Below are positions 50,978 to 63,666 of a DNA stretch of 64,000 nucleotides, in pieces. The stretch is taken from positions 406,311 through 470,310 of the forward strand of contig NW_019774480.1 in NCBI RefSeq assembly GCF_001039355.2, read 5' to 3'. The translations under genes and the position numbers were made by a program. Numbering within the stretch: position 1 is the first letter of the stretch; each line of letters starts with the position of its first letter. The stretch is from Lingula anatina (taxonomy: Eukaryota; Brachiopoda; Lingulata; Lingulida; Lingulidae). The notes beneath the pieces were generated by a model. That model was not told where the DNA came from and searched no databases. It worked only from the letters and a program-made list of their open reading frames with translations.

Positions 50978-53900
50978 AGTGAAAGAATCTCACAGGTTGG
51001 TACACTCAACATAGAGATAAATGATAGGTTATAGATAGTATATTGCCATGGTCAACTTAATTCTGACTTTGGGGTATGCCTTGGTCATGTCGCAGAATAT
51101 TCCTTTTTCTTCCAAATTTTCAAATTTTTGGTTTCAAAATCAGATCTCTCACGACAAGATATGGCTATATTGTCAAATTTACAATGTGGAAATGTCAGGG
51201 TAATTTAAATGTAGGTTATAACGATACTAAATCTGTTCAGATGTTTTTCTGTTAGTTGTGGTCTCTCAATTTTGTAAAGGGAAGGTGGAAATGTCTGAGT
51301 TATTTTAATGAAGGATAACAAATCTGTGCAGGTGTTTTACACATCTCTGTTTTCTCAGGTATTCACAGGTAACAAGATGACATGCATGAGGATAATGCCT
51401 CACCAGGTGAAGCGTGTGATGGAACTAGTGGCGCAGCACCACCTGGATGTGCCACAGTTCTTAGACCTGCTGAATGCCGTCGTCAAGGTCGAAGAGCTGG
51501 ACCTGCCACTCAAACGTAACCAAGGTTACGTCATGAAATATTTTATGGAGTACCGCACGGATGTGGCGGCCATTGTGGATAAACACAAAGACAGATGGTG
51601 AGTTGAGTGATAAACGGATTAATATTTGAAAAATTAAAGTGCATCAAATTTTTGGTTTTAGTTGTAAATACAGAAATATCAAGTTAATCTTCGGGAATTC
51701 ATTTTTGACCAAAGTTAAGGATATTGACCATATATTTTAAAATTTATAATATACTAAATTTGCCAAATGTAGATTTTATGTCAAGAATTAAATACAATAT
51801 TGTATGCAGACATAAAAATGGGACAGTTAGCCGTTATTCATATCCATGATTTTTCCTGTGTTACTACAATTTAGTATTTGATGATAATAAAAGATACAAA
51901 TTCTCTCAAAAGAGACTATAAAAACTTTCTATACACCTAATGTATGTGGCATAAAATTTTTGACCCTTGGTCTAAGAAACGTTTGACTATTGTACAGACA
52001 TTACTCAAGAGACAATGAAAAAGCTATTTCAGTGGTTGTTGTTCATTATTTCAGTGTGGCCCTACTGACAGGAGAGAGGAACAAGGAGATGATCTACTTG
52101 CTGGCACTGGTGGATTTACTGGCTACATGCTCTGAGGTACGGTAATTACCGACTTACTCTGGATTTTCAAACTCCTTCAAAGTCGATTGTTTTAGTAGTC
52201 TAGAATATAAATCTAGAAATATGTGTAGATTTTTTAAAAATCGACTGTGTTTAAATATTTTTATTATAACAGGATGTTATTAGTCTCCAGGAACCTTTGT
52301 AATAATAATTTAAATTTTACAAAGTAAATTCCTTTTTCTTCCAGGGTGAGAATCGATTCATTGAGTCTATCTGCCAGACCATCTTCAGCGTGAATGAGCT
52401 TCTGGACATAATAACTGACCCCAAGATCAATAATCATCGCAGGCGGCCATATTTGAGGTTTCTGCTCTGGGTCTACGTGAACACTGCCAGCAGTCTGATC
52501 GAGATTGGAGCAGGGGACATGCCACATGACAAGTATGGTTATTTTTTTTTATCTTTTCAAACAACTTGATCATTTCAACCAGAAAACTTGATGTCCAGAT
52601 TTGAATTTTTATGCTTCAAAATTATTAAATGATTGGTAATATCTAAAGGTTCATGAACATAATTCCTGTTTTAATGCAAAATGAGATTGCATGCCAATTT
52701 TGTCTGTATAGGAGAGTTTGGGACTTCATGAAAAACCTTACCCTAGAGATGGAAAAGGTGACTGAATATGTGAAGGAAAATCAGACCAAAGCCAAGCATC
52801 AGCTGGAAATGGGCCCAAGTAGAAAGTAGGTCTCTTATGACTCTTACTAGTTTACATACTCACTTTAAGTATTTATTTATAATAGTACATTGGATTTTAT
52901 ATGGTCATCCATCATAACAAGCTTAGGTGCTTTAAGTAAAGGATGCACATTTAATGAATAATATTTTTTTCATGTAAAATGGATAAATTGAAATGTGTTA
53001 TAGATATCAGAATGAAAGGATTATAAAGATAACTGTCAATAACTTGGACAGATAAACAGATATTTTCAGAGAATTGAAATGTTATAAAATTATGGATATT
53101 GTTTCAGTGTTTAATTCCTAACTATTCTCACTCTTCTCACTCTCCCTATTCCAGAGACGAGTTTGTAGAATACTACCATGGCACCTTACATTACTTCATC
53201 GAGGCTGTCTTCCCGTTCCTTCAAATCTTCTTCCGCCAGGTTTACGCCCCAGAGCCAGAAGATGAGAAACATCAGCAAGAACCAGAGATTGTGGACAAGC
53301 TAGCTACTGCTCTGGTGGTGAGAGGATTTGAATTTCTTTTTAGTTTTTTTTTTCCTCTTATTTTTATGTAAAATTGTTAAATTTGATAAAAAGTCACAAG
53401 ATTTTTAGTGGTACGTAATGTGAATTTATAAAATAACTGTTTTGTAGGCATTCGTTGATGTGTTAGGGGGCTTGATGAGCAACGAAATCCACTTACAACG
53501 TATGATTGCCTGTGCCAGTGCAGTATTACCCATGTCTACAGTAGATCCAGAGGTAAGTAGGTCACCCTGACCCAGTTGCATAATTTATATCAAGACCACT
53601 TCATGGTTAATTTAGAGGTCTTGTAGAAAAGTCTTGGTAGAAAAAGAAGTTTAGTTTAATTTTTTTAAGAATATGATTTTTATTTTTAGATTTACTTTTA
53701 TCACGAAAAAGATTTTTTCAAATCCAGGAGACCCCCAGTTTGCTTATTGGGACAGTTCTTGACTATGGTGCTTTTATTAATTATCATGCATGTACACCAA
53801 ACTTGCTTATCTCCAGTGAAAAGTACAGCAGAAACATCCAGGGCAATCACATTTCACACCCTACACAATGAGTCACAACTAACGCAATCAGCAGTCACAC

Positions 53901-56900
53901 CCAACACAATCATAATTCACACCCTACACAATGAGTCACTGCTAACGCAATCAGCAGTCACACCCAACACAATCAAAATTCAAACCCTGTACAATAAACA
54001 CTATCACACATTCATTTCATGTTGATTTTAAATTGCTAACCTGGCAGAAGACAATAAAGGTAGATTGTATACACACATGAAAACATTTTACTCAAAATAA
54101 GTTTGTGCAATGGTTTTGGTTTTCAATGTGGATATGTGTGACTGGATATGTTTATTCTTTCTAGAAAATAGTGTGGAAACTTTAACCAATTTTCACATCA
54201 CTTTCTTTGAATGGGGATCTTTTTTTCAACACTATTCTGTTGTTCATATCTTGTTGTTGATGTTTATACTGGTTCACCATATTCACTTTGAATCATGGCA
54301 ATTATTGTTTTTTTTTCTGTCACAATTGCCAAATAATTTATTGTTCTAAAAAAATTGGCGGTGGTCCTTTTCTGATTAACACATCTTTACCAGTTTAAAC
54401 AGTAATTTATATCAGTTAAAGTGATGCTTTTGTATGTGTACGTCAATATCTCAAATTTTTTCCCTTGCCACATTTTATGAACTGTACAATGTGACAAAAC
54501 TTTAATGTCTGTTAGTGGTATCCAAGCCTTTTATTAATAACATTTTTCAAAAATGGGAATGGATTCTAAAAGTGCCTTAAAATAGTTTTCTCTCTTAGTT
54601 TTATGGCATGTTGGAGGTTACTGCAAAAATAAATAAATAAATAAATAAATAAGTAAAAAAAAAAAAATAAATAATAACAATTTTCATCTGTTGAATTAAA
54701 TTGAATTTCATTAACAGTATGATTTACCACAAATTTATCATTTAGACAGAATTCATGATTTCGAGATACACCAAAAAGATATTAGTAATGACATACATGT
54801 GTGTAGATTTTTATTTATGGTTATTTGTAGGTTGTATTCTATTTACGGAATACTTAAGAAAATGAGCTTAATTCAATTTAGCCCTTCACTACATATTTCT
54901 CTTTGCGTTATATATATATATTTTTTCCAGGTGATGCGTGAATTCCAAGAGCAGTATGGGGCAGGTGCTTCAGGGTCCAAAGTCCAAAACAAAGCCAAAG
55001 AGGTTAGTGGAAGCAGCAAGGAAGGAAATAAATTGGGAACCATAAAATTGAAAGAGACAGCAATTGTGATTGTGTTAGTGGTTATACTGATGATTGTGCC
55101 AGTGGTGAGACTGATGATTGTGGTAGTTGTGACAGTAAAGGTTGTGTTAGATATCACATAACTTATGTGATTAATTGTGTCAGAATGAATAGCATTAGTT
55201 ACAACAATATGTTATTGGCAACAATAATTACTGTGCAAGTTGCATTAGTGCATTAGTGTTGGCACTACCAATTGTGTTAGGTGTGACATCAACATTTGTG
55301 TTAGGTGTGCACTACCAATTGTGTTAGATGTGACATCAATAATTGTGTTAGGTGTGACATCAACAATTGTGTTAGGTTTGCACTACCAATTGTGTCAGAT
55401 GTGGCATCAATAATTGTGTAAGGTGTGACATCAATAATTGCGTTAGGTGTGACATTAATATTGAATGTGTTGGGTGTTCCAGAACTACATCAGGGAATAT
55501 CAGGGTGAGGAAGACCTCAATATCCAGCTGAACATATTTGCCCAGAACTTCAGCATGGTGTACGGAGGCTTCAATGACGTCAAGTCACAGATTGGGTTCC
55601 CAAGCGATGAAGGTAAGATTTGACAAGGATGCTGGCTGACTCTTGCACACTAACATGAACAGGAATGAGACATGGTTTTGTTTTTCAAGAAACATTAAAT
55701 GTTGAAATATTCTATGATATGTGATTCTATGGTTCTGGTTAATTTATTTGCACAGGAGTGAGACATGATCAGGATGGTTTTTGAAAAAACACTAAATTTT
55801 AGCATTTATACATATGGTTTAATTTATTCTGATTGTTGGGTTAATTTCCCTTTAGAGATTTCAATTCAGCATTACAGTCTATAGTATTACACATAATATT
55901 ATAGAAAGTACAATATTCAGAATTGACAAGTCTTCACTTTTATGCATAGCATTATACAATGTGCAACGTTCATAGAAGATTTTTAGTCTAATAACAGTTA
56001 TCAAATATTCCCTCAGACTACACAGATGTGGGTGGGGATGAGGAGCTCCCCCTGGGGAATGAGTTCCAGATGATGGTGAAGTGTTTTGAGAATACTCAGG
56101 AAGATTTGCAGCCTGCGCAGAGATATATACTGACTAGTAAACTGCTGGAACAGCTTAGGTATGATATGAGTGTATTAGGTGTGACAATGAAGTGTGTTAG
56201 ATGTGACAATGAAGTGTGTTGGGTGTGACAATGAAATGTGTTAGGTGTTCTCTTTGTGTGTTAGGTGTGACAATGAAGTATGTTAGGTGTGACAATGAAG
56301 TGTGTTAGGTGTGATAGTTCTCTGTGTGTTAGAATTGTGTGTGATAATTGTGCCAAGTGAGATATTTGCCTTTATTTTTGAGAGTTGAATTATTTGAAGA
56401 TGTCAATTGTTCAGTGCATTTTGGGAACCTAACTATTAAGTTATTGCAATGATTGGAAGATATAAAGACCAGCTGTAGCATGCTTAATAATTATTGTGAT
56501 GGCAAGACAGTAATAATAATGTTAGTTGTATCAGTGTTAGTTGTCTTGAGTGTAAACTGTGTAATAGTTGTGATTTTGTTTGCTATAACATGTTTATTGA
56601 TTGAGGATAATCAATGTGCAAAGTAAGAACAAACTGAAAATTGAGAAACTATTCTCCGTATGATTTTATGTTAAAGTTTTCCTTCTGTGACGTGTTTTAC
56701 AAAATACCAAATAGTTGAAAATTAAACATTTAATTCTTTAATGATTTTTAATTATATTGTATAATTGTATATTCTTTGATGTCAGAATCTCGTCCAAGTC
56801 GACACTGTCCATGGAGTCGGAGCGCATGGCTCAGGAAGTGCTGGACGTGAAGTGCCTGCAGATAATGCGTGCTCTGATACACAACCAGGTGGTGAAGCTA

Positions 56901-59900
56901 CCCCAGGACTGGCAGAGCAACTTCCATAAACGGAAAGTAAAGAGGTATAGAAATGGAATTGTCTGTATGTCATAGATTAATGTATTTGATTAATAATTAA
57001 TTTGTAATCTGTTTGATTCCTATCCCCCCACAACCCCTCCTCTCCCCCAAAAATTGAAAAAAAAATACATGGTATGCATCTGGAAATGTTACAATTCACC
57101 ACTTAATTAGAACTTTTAAACTGCTCTTGCTGTTATATGCAGTTGTCATTATTAACCTTGATCACAAATAACATGGTTGTTATGGGTATTCTCTTTTTTT
57201 ACTTGTTATATATTTTAGATCTATCCAAAGGCTCCATGATGTCCAGACAGCATTGAATGACTTTGAAACTCCACACATTACAATGTCTCTCCTGGCCAAA
57301 CCTGGTGATAACATTATCAAGGAAGTGCTCTCTCTACTGGGACTGCTGCTTTTTGGCAGTATATCCAATGTACAGGTGAGGAGTGTGTTAGGTGTGCAGA
57401 TGATTGTGTTGGGATGTGCAGACAAGGATTGTGCTAGTTGTGAAGTTAAAATTGTGTTAGGTGTACTGGTTATTGTGTTGTGATGTGCAGTCGGTTTATA
57501 ATTATGATAATAATAATTATTATTAGTATTAGAAGAAGTAGAAGTAGTAGCATTCTGTATCCACATGGTTATTGATAAGTCATGGTGTACTTGAATAAAA
57601 TGACATTTTTTATTTCCTTCATTATATATGTGGTTATACTATAATAACAATAATTTTAAAACAGAAATTGATTTATATTTAAAAGTCTTTAAGTTATATA
57701 TATATTTATTATTTTAGCCTAGTATAGCTGACTATTTCACTGGAACTCGTGAAGAAAAGTTTTTCTTGGCAGTCAGAGAACGAATGCAGATGTCAGCCAT
57801 CAACTACAGAGAAAAGTAAGTCGAGTTATGCAAATAGATGATTTTTTTTTTGCTGGCTCTGAGATGTCTTCACATGGCTACATCTGATGTCATACTCACA
57901 TTAGAATAATTTCAAATTATATAATTTATAAATAAATAATAAATAATTATATAAATTACTTATATATAAGCTTTCTGTCATTTAGTGTGATATTTCAATC
58001 TTGTACTTATCGTTTTGTTAAATCAGTCATACTATATGAGAATAAAAACTTTTTAAAATTTTAAGATAAAATATGAACGGAATGTTTATTTTTTCAAGTT
58101 TCTCCATCATTGAAAATGCCTTACCATTCAAGTTGTTAATGGGATTGAATATTCTACTGTCTTCAATGCAGACTTATGTATTTTTTTCTTCCTCCGACAG
58201 ACGCGCTCTCATAGCCCAACACCAGGCATCACAGGAGCATAAAATAGAGCAATTTAAGACCCTGCTCCGCGCCACCAGGGTGGGAACACAAGTAATGAAC
58301 ATTGTTCAGGCTTCCAATGCATTCAGGTCAAAATTAAGCATGCAGTCCACTGGGAAAAAGAAGGTAAGGGGCAAATGTCGTGGCATGATTTATTTATTTA
58401 TTTATTTAATCTTATTTAAGCAGGATGGGGGTTAGTCTGGCTGAATTATTAATTAAGAAATAACTTTCATATGTGTTAGGTTTGACAAATTTTGATTGAC
58501 ATATACCGGTATATTTGTATATATGTAGTTTGCTAAAAATATTTACCATAAAATCTCATATTTAGTAAAACCAGTATACAAACATCGCTATCTAATTCAG
58601 AGAGTGACGTCTGCAGCCAAACTCAAGGGCAGATACAGCAGCCAGAGTCGGCTGGGAAGCAGAACCAGTCTGAATCACTCTCCATCCCTCATGGGTAGCA
58701 CTGCGGCCATGTTGTCTGGCGCGAAAATGAACAAAGGCCTCCTACCGCCTATAGAGGGCGCTAACGGAGTAGAACTGAAGCAGATGAAGAAGAAAGACGA
58801 CAAGCAGCCATTGTTGACTGGTAGCGGGAACAAGGTTGGCCCCGTTGGTGTTGAGTTGAAGGTGGAGGTATGTTCTTGGAGTGGATTTGGTCGGCCATAT
58901 TTTGTAATCTTTCAGCTGGTCTGCTGGTCATTCAAGAAGAAACACTAACCAATTACATTTACTAGTTTATCCAATTGAATTCAGTCATTTTACTAAAAAT
59001 GGTCTCCTCTGTATTATTGTACCACCAGCGTTAGCGCTGGCGGTACACATGGTTTTAGTCCCGTCCGGTCCGTTCCGCCGGCTCCTGCGGCTCCGCCGCC
59101 ATGTTACCGTTACCGCTTCTCCTCCTAGACGGTAAGGGCCCCCATACCCATCTCTTGGATTTAGGTCACCTATAATCTCAACTCGTTCCACGTAAAATTT
59201 GGGCTTTGTCGGTNTTTACTAATGTCACAGTTATGTTTTTGCCTTCCTTTGTTGGTTTATTAGTTTGCAGCTGAATAAAAAAATTATGAATGGCATTGGA
59301 TAAAAATCTCAGTAGTCCATAAATGGGTTAACTCAATATCAGGCAGATTTTGTTGGTGATTCATAAATTAATTGATTATAATAATAATAATAAAAATTGA
59401 ATTGACCTGGTGGAGGTTTGTACTCTTTGAGTGCCTTTAAACTTGCATAATTTCTGTAGTAATTTTTTCCCTTTCCATCAGGATTTTGATGACAACGAAC
59501 TAGAAGCTTTGGCCAAGGAAGTGGGTATAGAGGGAGCCACTGACCTGGACTATAAAGATGAGGGCTACATTACACTGGTCCTCAAAGTACTGGGGGCCAT
59601 GTGCGATGGTCAGTTTGCGGATTTACAGGTATGTTATCACACTGACCGCTGGATGGACAGTTCAGCCTCATTCAAGAGTTTAACTTGTGTTAACTTGAAG
59701 GCAAGATATTTTGGTATACATGTATGTCAGTTCAAATTAAATCATCTCTTTGTTGTAATTATTAATTATAAAAAGTACAATAATTATTGTACTTTTTTAC
59801 AATAAATCTCAGGTGATAGGTAGGTCTCATTCGACAAGCTGAAAGATTAAAATATTGTTGTCATTAATAATAATGTAGAACTACCCTAGAAAGCACCATA

Positions 59901-60147
59901 GTGTCCCTTAGTTTTCCTATAGGTTATTTGCATAAAGGATTCCAATACACACTCTCATTATTACATATTTATCTCTATAACTACAGGACTATTTGAGGGA
60001 GCAGCCAGACAACATAAAGACAGTGAACTTGGTGGGAGAAGTGACCAAATTCCTGGGTCTTGTCTATTCCTCCATTACCAGCGAACACATCAAGCTGGTG
60101 ACTGCTCTCTTCAACACCCTGGTGGAAATGACTTCTGTAAGTATGGT

Positions 60148-60198
<51 letters not shown>

Positions 60199-63100
60199 TT
60201 GTCTTTAACACTGTAAAGATTAACTGAAGAGTAATTTTCTGAAACTGGAAACTGCACATGTCAGTAGGAATTATATTTTTTTCTCAAATAAACTTTCTGC
60301 ATGGTATCTTATATCAGACTGACTTATTTAATCGTTATATATATAGTATACCCGATGTACAGAAAACTGTGTTTCATACTTGTTTCTCCTACCATATTCC
60401 AGGGTAACGTGACCAACCAAGCCGTGGTGTTTGACAACAAAGTCTGTGATTACATCAACTTTATTCTCCGTGCCGACCACTCCAAGTCCATTACAGTGGA
60501 GGAGGTGAATAGCAGCTTACATGTTTTGGGGAAAGGGGGCAACTTTCTGAGAAAAAAGTATTTGGGACACTGTGTTTTTCTAGAGGATGCAGGTTGAATT
60601 GGTCTTGAAAAGTTTTTAAGGGATTCAAAGTAATAACAAGCAGAATATATTGCAAAAAGTAACACATACTTAATTATTTACGAGACAGTATATCATACAC
60701 AAAGAAACAAAGCTTGGCTACTAGCAAGTCCTGAAAATTAATAACAGAGTGTAACAGTGAAATAATTAAGTATTAAAACATTTTTGTTTTGTATTCACTT
60801 CAGGACTTTGAGCTTGCAGACTGTATAGTGAACCTCATACTTGCCATGATAGAAGAGAATCACGGCAGCACGGTGGGAGAGTTTGGAGCCAAGAGGGTGG
60901 CTGGCATTGCTAAGGTAGGAAAAGTTGAAGTATGAATTGTGTTAATTGTTGTGTTTAACTTTACAATGTTGAAGAGGTGTGGATGTTGGATAATGTGATT
61001 GTATGAGTGGAAATTATAAGTTCTTTTTTAGGATTTCAAATTTTACAATGTTTACAAAAATAATACCTCGCTTAATTCCATATTCAGTTGTATGTTGTTT
61101 TAAAAACGAGTTTTTTGAAATTTGCCATTTATGGATCACTGGTTACAATTCACCTGGGTGATTAAGTAACATCATCATGGTACCTGACTGTTGGCAGACA
61201 TTGGGAGTCTGGAAATACATAAAAATTTGTGTACTGTATAAATGGTGTCAAATAATTTTTTAAAGCTTATCAGACCAGTAGCCGGGGGGGGGGGGGGGGG
61301 GGGGTTCTAGGGGTTTTAAAGAACCCCCCTTTTTTGCTGGAAAAGGTCCCCTCTTGGTAAAATTTTATCTAGTTACATGTACATAAAGGTTTCATGGTAA
61401 AGGGGTTTGGGTTTTTCCAGAAAAAGACCCCCCCACACACACACACACACTTTTGAAATTGCTGGCTACGGGCCTGCTTATTGTCTTGATGGTTATATCT
61501 GCAGGATGCTGTGGAGTCACTGGACACGGAGAGCATCTTCAAAATGGTGGTCAAGTACTACACTATGTCCCTGGATGAGGAGAGGTTTGAGGAGGAGGAA
61601 GAGAGGAAGAAGTATGAGGAGCTTGGGTGTAAATATTTCCACACTCTTCTGAGGATGGAGGATTTGGATAAGACTATACATCCTCAACGTAAGTTACATA
61701 TTGGTTTGAGCACTTCAGGCCTTTCACTAATTTTCACTTTTGATAGACCTCTTTGTTGTGAACTGTGAAAGCTGCTTGCTAAAATGAGATGCCATTTTTA
61801 CCTTTTAAAATGGACAAAATGCTTACCAGTAACAATATTTACTATTTCATTATTATTGTGGCCGGCATACATTTAAATCTTATTTCACATCTGTGTAGTA
61901 TATGAAAATTGCAGGTAGGATTGTGTTAGTTGTGACTTTCAGTTATGTAGTTGACTGATTGTGTTTGGATGTGACAAATGTGGTCAGCTTTCTCTCACCA
62001 TATTCCATGTGTTGCCTTAAACTAGACAATAAGGAAATTTGAATTTTTATTTCACTGCAAACTCAGGTCCTCCAGGTAAGATTGATACAAGGGTTTAGAG
62101 GTTTAATTCTAGATTCAGTTCAATGCACATAATCATGACTAAATTATCTGCATATGAATGTATACCAATTATAAATCCATTGCTTTATATTTCATATCTA
62201 TAACCTCTGTATAACATTTTCTTTGTTAACATTTGTGCTGTCTATCCATTGTGTTTTAACTGAGCATTTTAACCTGGGACAAATTATCAATTTTTTTTCA
62301 CAGTATATCATTTCTGTACCATAAAATGGACTTGGGATTTAGCTTACAAATTTAGTTGTAATAATACGAAAATGGTCAGAGTTTCATTTTTCAATAAATA
62401 AACATAATACCATGGTGAATGGTCTTCTTCAATCTGATACCATCACCTCTGATGATAGCATGCTAATGATTATTTTCAGGGGTGGATTCAAAGATATTTT
62501 CTGACGGTCTTCCAAAGTAACTTTGTTGACCCGTCCTCCATTTTTGACCGTCATCCGACAGAAAAAATGATACCCGTCAATGTAAACTTGAAAATCTGAC
62601 CGTCTTCTGGAAGACCCAGAAGAAGGCCTAAATCCGCCCCTGATTTTTAACAATATATGCACTGCTTGTCCTGAGACACCCCTCTGAATGTTTATATAGT
62701 ACATGATTGCCATAAATACAAGTCAAATTAAGTATAATTGGTGAATCTCTTATAAAAAAACATCTAAGTGCAGTTGAATTAAAATGTTGACATTCACTGA
62801 TTATAAGTGCCATTTGTCTGAAAACATTTACAGAAATTTACAGAAACATGATTTCTGAGAATTTCCAGTTAAAAAAAAATAGAGTGATGACTTATTTTCT
62901 TTTAATAGTTGAGAAAGAAGTGATCAGAACAGACGAGGACAGGGCTGCCTGGCAGTTCTACAAGGAGGGCACCATGTCCATTGAAATAGTCAAGAATGAC
63001 ATGCTGCAGAAAGTCTACTTCAGGGTCAAGAACCAGGTAAGAGTGTTTGATGTGGCTTGTCTTGAAAATCAGTGCCACCTTCATAAAAATGTGTCTCATT

Positions 63101-63619
63101 TTCAAGACTTGTTGAAAAATGTTATTTGAACAGTGATAAAAAGTTTGTATATCATGTGCTATTATACTTTATTGTGCATTTTCTTTTCTTATATTATATA
63201 ATAACATATAAATTATTATATTTATTTGAAACTATTTTGAATGAAACAGACTTATTAACTGGCTGTAATTCAATCCTAATGCATATAATCCCTTAATATT
63301 TGCTGGTATTGTAGAAAGTACTTCGTGGAGAAATCAAGGAGAAGTTTAAATATGAAGTGGACCGTTCTTCTCCAACGAACAAACTTCGGGACTTCCTTGC
63401 CTGGTCACAGGAAATCAGGAAAGACATCAACTACCAGAAGAGGATCTATGACAATCCTCTTGCCAGGTTCTTTGTCATGTTCTGGTCAGTCCGGTTTTTA
63501 TCATTCACACTTTGATAATTTAATTGATTAGTCATTGTCAGAGGTAACAATTAATAATTATTATTTACAAAATTGTTTCAGAAATAAGCACATAGGATTA
63601 TTGAATTGTAGTTTTCTAT

Positions 63620-63666
<47 letters not shown>

